This document shows, in pieces, positions 1-10,612 of a stretch of 64,000 bases of DNA. The notes beneath the pieces were generated by a model. That model saw only the letters and a list, made by a program, of their open reading frames with translations. It was not told the DNA's origin and ran no database searches. The stretch's first letter is position 1. Each line of letters opens with the position of its first letter. The DNA is from Sclerodactyla briareus (Eukaryota; Echinodermata; Holothuroidea; Dendrochirotida; Sclerodactylidae). The position numbers were made by a program, and so were the translations under genes. The stretch lies in contig JAODTK010005583.1 of assembly GCA_026419785.1 (NCBI GenBank), positions 62,001 to 126,000 of the forward strand, given 5' to 3'.

Positions 1-1870
1 TTCCAGGATAACTATAAACCATTTGCATATGTCTGGCAAGAGGATATAGAATCTCCGTAGATAACCCCCATGTACATTTCTTAGAATCCGACATTCATTT
101 AGGTCTCGTTTGGGGAGCCGCTTGGGAGGTTCTTCGTTTCATCTGCGTGAACTATTCCCGATGGAATGAGCGATCGACTATACTTTGATCGATTACGGGA
201 TGATTATAAGTGCTGCCTCTTTGATGGAGGTACTTAATCCCTCATGTAATGAAACAAGAGAATACATGGCCATGCAAGTTCTAAATCTTAGAATGAATAC
301 TCTGCTCAACAAACCCTATCGCAAAATATTATTCCTCACGGTTCTGATAAGATGTTTTTTTCCGGAGAATTAATATCGGATCAGACCAAATATGGAAGTT
401 CGGCACGTGGATCAACAGCAGCCATGCGCTCTGTATCAAGAGACTACGCTTCGGAAGACGAATCGCTAGGTGATCTGGACTTGGGTTGAAAACTTATATC
501 ATTGGTAGTTCCCTGATTGACAGACATCAATGAACATTTTCGTTTTCCCTGAGCATTTGGGGAAAATTAAATTCAACGGAGCGTAGTCATAATGCCAAAC
601 ATGAAGGCACTGATTGTCTCCATTGATTCTCGCCTCACAAAAGATACTAATTTTGCTTAATTACGACACACCGTTCTGACTCTCTCCACTGCTATTTGGA
701 CTTGTCATTCGACGCAAGTTTCGGAGCAAAGGGAGCAGGTTGGATCAGCCACTTCGCATCATTTGAACAATAAACGCTTTCGAGCTACTTTCATTCAAGC
801 ATGCATTACAATATCAGCAAACTGAAATCATTCTTATGTTAACCAACCCATTTCCCTTTCCCTAAGAAAAAGGTTCTTACACAGACATATAACTCACATG
901 AATGATATCTTACACTACACTAAGGTTTTCTTTCTTTTCTTCAACCGATCACCAATTATCAAACTTTCGACCAAGTTCTACTGCAAGTATTACCCATGGA
1001 AATGGACTAAAAAAAGTAAAGTGTGAGCACTTAAGACGCAGTCGCGGTTTTACTTGTGAGATTCGGGCGAAACGTGCTTTAACCAACCCCACCTGTAGGC
1101 CACTACGCAGGGTACGTAACCACAGCAGTAGGCGAGGTAAGTGAAGAAATGTTATGATCCGTATTGTCATCGGCCCATGTTAATCATTTCTCTACGAAGC
1201 TAAGTCGAGCGCTAATAAGCTTGGTTTAATAAACTTTCATTCACCGGAATGCATTAACAGAAATGTTATTGTCTTCCTTCCCTCTCAACTTCCCCTCCAG
1301 TTTCATTGCGGAATATTGTGCAAATTAATTCGTTTTTTTCCTTATCCTGTTTAATTAACTTTTTATTAGGTTTCCAGAATAGATGGAACCTATTTATATC
1401 TCGCTCCCTACACGACCGAATAACAACATGAGTGTTTTGGGCCCTGACCCTGATTTATTGCCTAATTTGTTTGGGGTACTACAGCTGACGCCCATGGCGA
1501 CACATTCAGCCCGTGTTTTTCTGTCAGATTTGATCTCTAATATGAAGTTTTTGTATGTGTTGTTTCAATACGGGAAGGGCTAAACAAACTGTTCCACGCA
1601 TACGTGTTTGTGTTATAAGAGGCTACTCGCCTAAAATGATAGCAATGAACCTTCTAACATTTCCATTGTGGTTTTCCCTCAGTAAGTTATTGTTCTTCTG
1701 TCTTTTATTGTGTATCGTCCTTTTCCGTAGGCCATTTCCTGTATTAGACGATATATCTTGTTTTTTCTTAGCAATCCCCTATTTGGCACCTACTCATATA
1801 CGAAGGCACTTAACGCAATGATCTCAAAGGCCTTTATAATTTGGGATCTGGTCATAGGGCCATCCACGTG
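1..1870. repeat. Segmental duplication block 1, copy 1
   Basis: This stretch aligns by eye, in the same orientation, with about 37,590-38,260 plus 39,585-41,060. Shared anchors include TTTCTTAGAATC near 80 and 37,678, ACGCCCATGGCGACACAT near 1,490 (ACGCCATGGCGACACAT near 40,430), and CCTGTATTAGACGATATATC near 1,740 (one mismatch near 40,950). Divergence is substantial, with many single-base indels. Copy 2 has about 1.3 kb extra between the two matching parts. The short ORFs inside are not conserved between copies, so the block reads as non-coding duplicated DNA. Confidence 0.85.
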
Positions 1871-1879
1871 AATCTGGGA

Positions 1880-3270
1880 CGAACTAGTCAGAATCCCTAA
1901 GCCTTTTGATCCGCAGTGGCGTCCCAAGGAGGGGGGGGGGGGGAGGGGAGGGGGGGTGTGCTGGGGCTAATTCCCCCATGAAATCAGTCGGCTTCAACAG
2001 GCGCGGATCCAGGGGAGGGAGGCTTTCCGTGCTTCCCAGCTCCATCTTTTCAGCAGCTAATGTCATTTCTTACGTGTCAGGACCCCTTTTTGTGAATTAG
2101 CCAGGTGAAATCGGTCGACTTGATCATACGTTATACTTTTCACCTGTTTTAATTATTCATTTCGGGATTCTTTGCAATAGCTCAACTCATATACGTCGTT
2201 CTATTGAGCGCATGGTTCTATGAGAGTCTTATCATTTCTGAATCTTGTCAACTAAAATCACGATAAAATGTTCCAAATGAGCCTCAAAAATTGCATTAGA
2301 GAGGATCTAGAATCGAACAGCTTCCGGGGCCCTACGCGGGTCCTGGACCCAATGCCGACGTACTCTGTCGCTGGGCGCTAATGGCATGAGCCTTGTTCGT
2401 GGTATGGTACACAGGAGTACCCACGCTACATCATATGGAGCGACATGAAATGACCTAGGTCCATTAGTATTCCCAGACGTATGTTTATGATGCAGAGATT
2501 TTTATGAATCGTCTTGTATTTTCAAGAATCTTTGTCAAGCGAAATCACGATAAAATGGTCCCAATGGCTTCAGATTGCATTAGAGATCATTCGGAATCCG
2601 AAGCTTCCCTAGACCCCCCGCCGATGGACTTCCCGCTTACGCGCTCATGAGGTGCGCTGCGCGCACCCCAATAGGGGGGGGGGGGGGATTGGTTGTCTGT
2701 ACTCGAGTCTCGATCACGGGCGGAAATAATCTCCCCCCCCCCCCCTCCCTCGCTTGGGGGGAAAATTATCCACGCCTGGTTCAGAGTTATGGCTATGAGA
2801 TGCCACAATCATTTTCACTCACCATGAGGCATATGGGAGACAAAACGGTACATGACATGTAGGGGGATTGTGTTATCGTATTTAAACATACATCAAAATG
2901 GAGTATGAAAATTGTCAAACTCATACGCGCAGCCCAGTGTTACATCTTTGTCATCAACGGCATCCAGGGGGACACCTTAGGTTTTTTAATTGCGGTCACA
3001 ACTACAATTGCCTGTCTTGTCGCCTGTGGAGGTAGTAATTGTGCTACATCAGTTCACCAGTGTCATTTATTAAATAAATAATATGTTTGCTTCAAATAGA
3101 AGTATATTAAGGGATTATACTGCAAATGTCCCAATAGTGCTAACGTAAAAGCGGGTCGATACAGGAGGCTTGTTACCTTATTGAAATAAAAACAACAAAT
3201 AACACCCGAAATGTCATATGGCAGTCTCCCAGACCAAAAATGAATAACGACACGTTCAAACTGTTAAACC
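1880..3270. repeat. Copy-1-specific insertion with G/C runs
   Basis: Absent from the equivalent point of copy 2 (near 41,060-41,135). It holds two related internal units, about 2,225-2,345 and 2,490-2,625, sharing AATCACGATAAAATG, GCATTAGAGA and AGCTTCC followed by a C-rich stretch. It also holds long G runs (1,930-1,957 and near 2,680) and a C run (2,732-2,745). The left edge reads AGTGGCGTCCCAAGGAGGGG, a motif resembling the ends of the repeats at 27.3-27.5 kb and 34.6 kb. Probably one or two mobile repeats; no transposase fragment is visible and the family is not identified. Confidence 0.55.
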
Positions 3271-3279
3271 GTCACGTAT

Positions 3280-4020
3280 GTTAGTCATCACATTTGCACC
3301 GACGAGTGCTTCAGAATGCGAAGTGTCAGATTGTTACTGGTTGATGCAGACCATCACTAGCAGAATGGAATATTGGCATGATGCATAAAAAATAAAGCAT
3401 TACATTGCAGAGACACGCACTAGTATGGACCTCACGGTGCGGAGAGCGATGATTAGGCTTTCATCATCTGCAGAATCCATCCAATCTCGCCGTTGGGTTC
3501 TCATTGGTGGTCAAGTGCAAAGGATTTTGTAAACTTCAGTTGTAGTTCAAGACTCGCAAAGGTCGCAATGCATTCCTAATTTACCAATGGAGGTCAATAG
3601 CGAGTCTTGTATTTGAAGTACAAAATAATATGACTTAATATTGTTTTAACACACCCCCTATCAATAAAATTTTTTTCAATGTAATACATAATACCGAAGT
3701 CTAATCATCAAAGTAACTGTTCAGAAGATGGTGATTGTTTTCTAAGCGAGATGAAACTACAACAAGATCCAGTGCTGCCATATGAGTAGAATGGTATTTC
3801 GGAGGTCATATGGCAGGAAAAGAGGATGTTATGGGTTTGAGAATATGGAATCATAGAGTCACTGCGGACGTGTAGACTTGGGAAAGGCTCACTTAAGCGA
3901 CCACCTTCGTTTTTCTGTGAAAAGGTTATATCCGAATGATGTAACTCACAAATACTCATTCTTCGCGGAACAAGGGACTTCTCCAAAATGACGCTTCAGA
4001 GAGTTATAATTGATCATCTT
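3280..4020. repeat. Segmental duplication block 2, copy 1
   Basis: Matches 41,135-41,690 and then 42,950-43,010. Anchors are CCGACGAGTGCT (3,299 and 41,168), ATTGGCATGATGCA (3,372 and 41,237), AAGCGAGATGAA (near 3,745 and 41,560) and the TTCTTCGCGGAA / TTCTCGCGGAAT pair (3,959 and 42,961). Copy 2 carries about 1.25 kb of extra DNA between the two matching parts. No coding sequence is recognised. Confidence 0.8.
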
Positions 4021-4535
4021 TTTCTTCAAACTCCCATCTACGATAATCGACGGTGATGACTACTCAAATTCTCAACCTGGATTCTTATACGAGCAGGTTG
4101 GACGGGGGTTTTTTTTTGTGTATCATATAGTCTCTGCCCAAGGGGCTGAGAGTTGATCTAGGAAGTTGTGTAATCTTTCGCATTTCTGCACAAAGTTTGA
4201 CAGAATATTTTAGCCTTTCTTCCCGTGAGCATTCCGATTAGGGACGAATTTGCGACAGCAGTGGAATTAAACACTGCTATCAATTCAACCCCTGCTACCC
4301 GAACTTTACTCCAAGCCACGATATTCATCCGAATGCTCCGATTATCACTTTCATTTCACATTTAATGGTACAACAAATGTGTGCCATAATGCGTAGGATA
4401 TTCCGAAACCCATCACAAGTTTGAGATACACCCCCCCCCTTCCCGATCTCAAGGGTTAGCGTTAGTGAATATCGGTTTATTCGCTTGTTGCAGGGAAGAT
4501 TTGAATAATCTGTAAATGCAGGTAAAGTTTGTAAA
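4021..4535. other. Unassigned spacer
   Basis: No gene, RNA or repeat is recognised. It contains a 9-base C run near 4,431 and short AT-rich stretches. It lies between two blocks that both have counterparts in copy 2. Confidence 0.4.
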
Positions 4536-5069
4536 ATGTTGGTGTGTGGATTTGTATCGCTGAACATAAATTTCTCCTACGGAGAGAAATTTATCGAGTT
4601 GAACTGGGAAAGTACCGGTAGTATCTTTATTCTAGGCTTGTCAGGTCTCAAATCGAGTATTAATTTTTTAGGGGTCAGTGCGGTCTTGGGCTTGTGGAAA
4701 AGCCAGTTCGAAGGCGTCCAGAATCACCCGCAGCACATTCAAGAAGATATCAAGTTTGCTATCGAGGTTGACGTTGGCGGGATTTACAGGGGGGAGTTTA
4801 TATTACGGGGTCGTTTTACAAAGCTAAATTTGAGGTTTTTTACTCTGTCGGCATGTCGGAATTGGTTGACAGGTTACCGTATAGCTTCAGGAGTTGGCAA
4901 ACAATTCCGAACTTTCGAAGAGGCCCCACCTATTGAGGAAAGCTTGATACGTGGTTCCAGGGAGAGTATAAACAACACTGCTGTCCACTGCCTCTATTGG
5001 AACTTTATGGCAAAGAACTCACTGATTCAGCCGTGGCCTTCATATTTTTTATGTAAATCTGCAGAGTGA
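4536..5069 (+). CDS. Hypothetical 177-residue ORF (doubtful)
   Basis: This is the longest uninterrupted reading frame in the window and I do not recognise its product. It has no signal peptide, no obvious membrane helix and no repeat or catalytic motif. The duplicated counterpart at about 54,480-54,910 aligns at the DNA level, for example GAACTCACTGAT in both, but this frame is broken there by several stops. The short stretch LLELYGKELTD in another frame of this copy resembles LLELMKELTD in copy 2. That weakly suggests the ancestral coding frame, if there was one, is not the open one. Chance openness in old duplicated DNA is as likely as a gene. Confidence 0.15.
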   Translation: MLVCGFVSLNINFSYGEKFIELNWESTGSIFILGLSGLKSSINFLGVSAVLGLWKSQFEGVQNHPQHIQEDIKFAIEVDVGGIYRGEFILRGRFTKLNLRFFTLSACRNWLTGYRIASGVGKQFRTFEEAPPIEESLIRGSRESINNTAVHCLYWNFMAKNSLIQPWPSYFLCKSAE

Positions 5070-5307
5070 ATAACTCTATGTATACTAGATGACGTCAAGA
5101 TTATGTAGCCGATCTTGTTTATGCCACGAGATTGAATTGCCGATTTTATCCGGTGGTTTACGCGGGGGTTTATGAAAAAAAAAGAGATCGCCGAATTCTA
5201 AATTTAGGCTGCATAATTTTAACGCTCGATATTTTAAACAATACACAACCCCCGCAAGAGAGGCCACTGGGATGAAAAACAAATACCATGGTTGACAGGT
5301 ACAGTAG

Positions 5308-5379
5308 TATATTTATAGAATCTATATTATCTATATATATTATATATATATTATATATATATATATTTATATATTATAT

Positions 5380-5411
<32 letters not shown>

Positions 5412-5448
5412 AATATATATAATAGATATATATATATATTATATATAC
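5308..5448. repeat. (TA)n microsatellite
   Basis: About 140 bases are almost entirely T and A, dominated by TA dinucleotides with TTA interruptions. There is no counterpart in the duplicated block at 55.2-55.5 kb, so it expanded in this copy or was lost in the other. Confidence 0.95.
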
Positions 5449-5511
5449 AATATGGCATTTTATAACGAGGCGAAAATCATTAACAGGCGACAGATTGAAC
5501 CGTTATTTCAT

Positions 5512-5537
5512 TGTGTGTGTGTGGGGGGGGGGAGGGG
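5512..5537. repeat. (TG)n plus G-run
   Basis: A short TGTGTGTGTG stretch runs directly into about ten G bases. It is a simple-sequence tract and a likely site of sequencing error. Confidence 0.85.
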
Positions 5538-5689
5538 TTCAATATTCACGACTGACATTGCATAAATATTATTGTTATGTAATCAATGAACATCCTCAAT
5601 AAATTAGTTCTGTTCAGTATTTCGTGTTGTTATATAAACGACTCAGGTGAGAAAGTACAAGTGTCGCACTCTGGACGTCCATATTACGT

Positions 5690-5880
5690 ATTCGATTCAC
5701 AGAGAATCCTTGCTTAGCCAGACAATCCGGAATACTTCGAAGACGATCACACAGGAATACACAGGCGAAGTGGTATCAAGCAAACCATTCAGGGTTCGAT
5801 CCCAGGAGTCATGGACGCTTTCCCAGACGCCATCCCAGAATCCACAGTAAGGTGGCCAACACAGACGCAAGCTTGGGGTG
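5690..5880 (+). repeat. SINE-head-like remnant within the duplication
   Basis: It has an A-box-like GGCGAAGTGGT (5,764-5,774) and a B-box-like GGGTTCGATCCC (5,792-5,803). Spacing is only about 28 bases, shorter than the ~44 expected of a tRNA, so a deletion must be assumed. The counterpart at 55,800-55,837 has GGGCAAAATGGT and GGGTTCGGA at similar spacing. There it runs on into the SINE body shared with 7,119-7,480. No complete tRNA fold can be drawn. Confidence 0.45.
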
Positions 5881-7029
5881 GAACGCCTCGATAGGTGTCA
5901 TTAGTGTTTTGAATAATGATTTAAGGACGTTCGATTTAACTGCGTTGTGCAGCGCCTCTTCGTGTTAAAACGCGTGGAATACCTTCCAATACGTTCAAAT
6001 GACCATGGAACTATGGACTGTGGGAAGAGCGTTATTTGGGCGAAAGAAAAGAAGGATTTTAGTGCGATTACGTAATGTTCATGACGTCACGAACCAATGA
6101 CCCGAGGTCATACGAACGTAAAACAACAACAGATCGACTTGCCAGAGTCGTTTCTGGAAACAATTCAAATTAATTAGGCTAGGCCCAGCCCATAAAACAA
6201 TCAGTCGATGTCATCTTCACAATCCCTCAAAACTGTTGCTGCAATGCAGGTATTTAACACGATGCAGAGCGGATTAGAGTTTGAAGAAGAAACTTTGATT
6301 CAATTGTGAGTTTTATAAAAGTATAAAATGACTAGGCTATTTGGAGCAAATTAGTGAAAGGCCGGGTCATTATCCTACTCTAGGTCAACCAAAATAATTT
6401 GTTTCATCTACCCTAACTTCGGCCTGTACAATTTATTGAGTCTGTGTAGCAGGATATAAAGTGTGAGTGAATGAATAGGTTCGGCTGGTGTACTGCATAA
6501 TGTGTTTACTGGCCAAACGTGGTTTTTTTTAAACAATTACAATAGCCAGTGTGGAAAACATGAGTAGGGCGTAGTTCACCACTGAATATTTTAGGGTGGC
6601 ATGTCAGTACCACGTTGAAAGCTACAGTACAGCCTATGTCTACGCGAAATCTTTGGTGTGGTCACTAAAGGCTATAACAAACTTTCCAGGGTGGCGCACA
6701 GGAAATAAAAAGTAAGTTGTCTTGATTACTTCACCGCTACCATGTAAAGAAATTCACAACAAATCGAGATAGTTCTGTTCTTCAAAACAGTACTCCAATG
6801 AGTTTTTTTGGATTGACAATGTAACGTAAGCGTAAACGTAAATTTAACTTTCCATGTTAGGAGGAATCCCCAAATTAGATGGTTGTTTTTAAACACTAAG
6901 ACAATGGTAATACAACAAATCTGACTTTTTTTTTTCAATTATCCAACATATGGGAATTTACGAGAAGGGAACCCTATCATTAGGTGAGAGGATGCATTCC
7001 CTTTTAGAGGAAGGCATACTCTACTCTGG
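5881..7029. other. Unassigned spacer
   Basis: AT-rich sequence with no recognised gene or repeat family. The TACCACGTTGAA near 6,610 resembles a 5S rRNA word, but nothing around it fits 5S RNA. ORFs here are short and featureless. Confidence 0.4.
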
Positions 7030-7528
7030 GAGGGAGAATTGTAGAGCGGTATCCGTGTCGCTTTGGCAGGCAGTCAGTCCCGGTTCGAATTCCAGCCGAT
7101 CACACCGAGCGTTTTTTCGAAGTGGCTGTACTTGCAGTTCGACTGGTCGTGTTCCTGGTCTTAGTTTCCTGGTCCTTCTTTGAGCATTGTGGCTTGGTAA
7201 TTTCGGGGGGTTGTTTCGAGGGCACTTGTGCATTAGGTCTCGTCTGTCGGTGTGAGCAGTCGCGTCGAACATCTTCCGCTCCTCCAGGTTCATGGAGAAG
7301 TGGTCGATGTCCTGGAGTTCACTGATCGTCCGTAGGATGGGGACGTAAAATTGCGGTCCCGGGAGCAGGGATTGGTGTCACTCCTGCCTCGATATCATCT
7401 GAGCACTATCGAGAAGAGAAGGCGAGTGTCGGCCGGTCTCATCCACGATCAAAAATTGGTTAGGGTTCCACGATGAGTCAATGTGGCTTCCTGAACCCGT
7501 AGCAATCCAAATCAAATCAAATCACTAC
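7030..7528 (+). mobile_element. tRNA-derived SINE, near full length
   Basis: The head has a tRNA-like A box (TGTAGAGCGGTA, about 7,040-7,051) and B box (GGTTCGAATTC, 7,082-7,092) about 43 bases apart, close to tRNA geometry. This is how tRNA-derived SINEs carry their internal pol III promoter. The body, from GTGGCTGTACTTGCAGTTCG near 7,121, recurs at 19,780-20,120 and 55,870-56,105. The 3' end is a short tandem tail of AAATC units (7,504-7,524), as is usual for SINEs. SINEs do not encode protein and need a LINE partner; three LINEs lie in this window, but no shared 3' end was identified. Confidence 0.65.
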
Positions 7529-7738
7529 CAAACATCTTCAGAAGAAATTCCCACTGCCAAGCTTACAGCGACATATTTTCTCTGTATTAAGCAAACTGAA
7601 TTGCCCTCCAGACAAGAAGGCATCGCTGAGAGGCAGAGCCTGTAGCCATACTTGAAGAGCTATATTGTTGTCACTCACTGTAACGTATTTAGCCTCAGCA
7701 TTCGGCTATAAGCCGGATATCTATTACGTACATTAACT

Positions 7739-8059
7739 GTGCAGTTTCAGCATGCACATTGCTGCAGGCACTCAGGCAGTAGCGGAGGGGATGGTAGCGG
7801 TAAGAAGAGAGATAACAGTCGCCTGGTGTACGAGGAGAGGCGGAGAGGACGGCGTTGGCTGTATGGACCAGACCGGAAAAGCAACGAAGCGGCAGCCAAG
7901 AAACAAGCCGATGCAACGGAAATATACTTGAATCGCGCTGATTCGCGCATACGTCGACTGGCAGTTGAAGGCGGAAGCCTTTTCCGCGAGTATCATGACC
8001 AGGGCGATACATCAATGCTGATTTTCGGGGAACCTCCACTTGCGGATCACACAGGCTGA
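7739..8059 (+). CDS. Coding-like ORF or exon, unknown product (106 aa)
   Basis: This open frame is unusually GC-rich and low in poly-A/T compared with its surroundings. Its protein is hydrophilic and balanced: a basic stretch (residues ~21-47, with ERRRGRR), then an Ala/Lys/Gln-rich segment, then a mixed C-terminal half. That makes it more coding-like than any other ORF here outside transposons. A CTGCAG acceptor-like word lies near 7,761-7,766 and AAGGTGAGC, a good 5' splice-site match, at 8,067-8,075. The frame stops at TGA 8,057-8,059, just before that donor, so the donor would fit only another frame. I do not recognise the family. It could be an exon of an unannotated gene, a transposon gag-like fragment or chance. 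Confidence 0.3.
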   Translation: MQFQHAHCCRHSGSSGGDGSGKKRDNSRLVYEERRRGRRWLYGPDRKSNEAAAKKQADATEIYLNRADSRIRRLAVEGGSLFREYHDQGDTSMLIFGEPPLADHTG

Positions 8060-8075
8060 GGGAGTTAAGGTGAGC

Positions 8076-10610
8076 CCAGGCACTAGCCTAAAACTGAGTT
8101 TGCACAGGTTAGGCCTAGCCACAGGAGCTCGGACCATTGACTCAGTCTAACGTAGAAACCTCCTTTTCTGTGTAGGGGCCTAGGACTAAGTTGGGGATGT
8201 TCCGAGCTCCTGGGGGCCTAGCCTATTGATCTTCATGTTTCCAGTTTTAGTCGAGACATCTGGATGAGTAATCCTCCAAAATACTCCGAAAGGGGTTTGA
8301 ACTGACCTAGCCCGCGCTCGCCGGCTTTAGTACCTGTATAAAGCCTGCGTTTACAACTCGAGTCCTAGGCTGTTTTTTAGGCTAGCGCTAAGCGGCCAGC
8401 TTTCTGTTTCAACTTCAGTTTCCGACAAGCTTGCATCTCTATTAATATACCCAAAAGACCAATTATTGAAGTTAAGAAAAGGTTTAGAAATCATTCATTC
8501 CCCGTATTGGTCTTTGGCAGGTGACAATAGTCAGGAATTACCTGGAATTCAGTCAGAAATCAATTCACTGATCACAAGTTTACTGTTGATCAAGACACTT
8601 CACAAGTTGTTGTTTGCATTGCCACTCTTAGGTTATGAATAATCATGAGCTTCTAGGAATGTTTTGCATGTGCCAAATATGAAAGATAGGATCGGCAAAA
8701 ATGAGCTCTGAGTGGCAACACTTCTGTTTACAAAGCTATGTTTCAAAAGGAGACAGGCTGGAAAAAAAAAGTGGTGATTTTCCCCAATTATTACGGTCAA
8801 AATTTAGCTTGTAAGTACCAACTTCAGCTAATGACTCCAATTTTAATATTGTAGTGGATCAGAATGTTCTTGAATGATGTTTTGAAGTTATAGAGGGCTG
8901 TGTAATCGGAGGGAGAAGTTGGAGGCATGAGGTGACGGATTTCGTCACCTTCGATGGGAAGTGTTCTACATTAAAATTTCTTCCGATACGTGACTAGACT
9001 GACCTAGTCCTAGCCTAGCATCCTTGTTCCAGCCTAGCCTACGTGTGGTGTAACTGTAGTCTAGGCTGCAGTGGTGCTAACGTTTTTTTTTTTTTTTTCG
9101 ATTAGAAAAAACACATTTCTATTGGATTAAGCCTAGGCAAGGCTATTTCAGTGGACATGCAATTGCAAAGCAAGGTGCAAAAAATAAACCATGCAGTTTA
9201 GCTGTAAAATATCTGTAGGCCTAAGTGGAAAGTTAGCCTACTGTTCTTGTGCTCTGCAGTACCACCATCCATAGTGTGGGCCCAGCCTAGGCCTATGTCT
9301 ATGGAATCAATTTTGTTGCTAATTTGTACGAAAAGTACTAGCCTATTAGTAGGTAGGGCTAATGAAAAATTAGTAGTTTACTAACAATATTAGAATCATA
9401 CTTTGGAGAGAAATGTAGAAATGTTTCACAAATAGGCCTATGCCTGAGGAAAGTTCTAACTAGTCTATACGGATGCGAAATTCATTACATAGGGACATAT
9501 CCACACTTTGTTACACTAAGTTACTCAATGGGGAATCAAATTGGACCATGCTAAAAATATCTCTTGGGAGTATATATCACAAATTCTGACAGTTTATTTC
9601 CACAAACTTTACCTCACATGACAATCACAGCAATTCTGATTCAATTTGGCTTTTTTTCTAACTAACATAAGGTTGTTTTTTTTCGGCCGCTGATCTAACG
9701 TTATTTCTAAATAGAGCATAGGCTAGCAATTAGGCTATTCAATATGGAAGGCAAGTTTGACAAAAATGGAAGTTCGTACAATTTTCAATCAGAATTTTCT
9801 AGTAAACATACAAACCGGCAAAAATAATCCAGAAACGACCAAGCAGGTTGGGCAAAATGGTCACCTTGGGCGGATAGGAGGTTGGGTGAATACATGTAGA
9901 ATGGGCGAAACGACCAGCTTCCGTCTACAGTACTACATGATCATATTCCCCTTGTTATGTTATTGTTATTGTAAACCAGGGATATTTGAGACACTTGGGG
10001 AACTTGATGTGATTTTGACTTTCGAAGATCAAACAATGAATTCTATCAATCAGGGTTTACTCATTTTCCTGCATTCATTCAGTTCTTCTTCAGTTCTTTT
10101 TTTTATTCCAGTATATTAAGAAATTTTAAGAAAATTTAAAAAGAGGCTCAATCAATTAAAATAGTAAATAGAAAATATTTACAGTTAATAATATGAATTT
10201 AAAGTGAAAAGGGGGCAAGTTGTTATATAAGAAGATATGATTAAAGAGATGATAAACGATCACAACAAAGGCTCCAAAAGTCAGAGGAACAAAAGGTTGC
10301 AGCTCTATAGATGAACGCATTTCTAAAAAAGGGTAATCTGAAGCTCGGAGAATAGCCAGGATTACTTAAATTGACTTTGTTTCTTGCACGGATGTCAGAG
10401 CTGAATGAAGGGGATGGATCTTCACAGGCAAGAATGTTTTTGGCAAGGCTAACGAATTCATTTCTGGCTGCAACGGTGCCACTATTTTTAGAACGTCATA
10501 GTATAGGCGAAATTATATTTGCACAGAATTTAAGAAAAGCCTCTCAATCAGTCTCCTGTCCTTGGTATGTTAGGAAGTGGTACCAAACTGGGACAGCATA
10601 AATAATAGTG
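8076..10610. other. Non-coding spacer rich in GGCCTAG-type words
   Basis: Between 8,080 and 9,450 words such as CTAGCCTAGG, AGGCCTAGCC and TAGGCCTA recur many times without forming a regular tandem array. A 15-base T run sits near 9,084. A 120-residue ORF at 9,757-10,119 has no recognised motif, and its open length in this AT-rich stretch is not convincing. No RNA gene or transposon protein is seen. Confidence 0.5.
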
Positions 10611-10612
10611 GT

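Larger units (their letters stand above)
4600..5880. repeat. Segmental duplication block 3, copy 1
   Basis: Aligns with 54,480-55,870. The strongest anchors are GCCACGAGATT.AATTGCCGATTTTA (5,126 and 55,137), CGCCGAATTCTAAATTTAGG (5,190 and 55,199) and CGGAATACTTCGA (near 5,728 and 55,768). The microsatellite at 5,308-5,448 is missing from copy 2, which has a different 300-bp stretch there. Together with the two preceding blocks it shows the duplication is colinear over at least 5.9 kb of copy 1. Confidence 0.85.

Noticed and set aside
5760..5805. Possible functional tRNA gene
   Set aside because: A- and B-box-like words are too close together and no acceptor stem pairs. Better explained as a SINE head remnant.
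6605..6640. TACCACGTTGAA resembling the 5' part of 5S rRNA
   Set aside because: Only a dozen bases fit. The preceding and following 5S sequence, including the internal promoter, is absent.
9757..10119. 120-codon plus-strand ORF as a gene
   Set aside because: No recognisable domain, Phe/Tyr/Ile-rich C-terminus typical of AT-rich DNA, no splice or promoter context.
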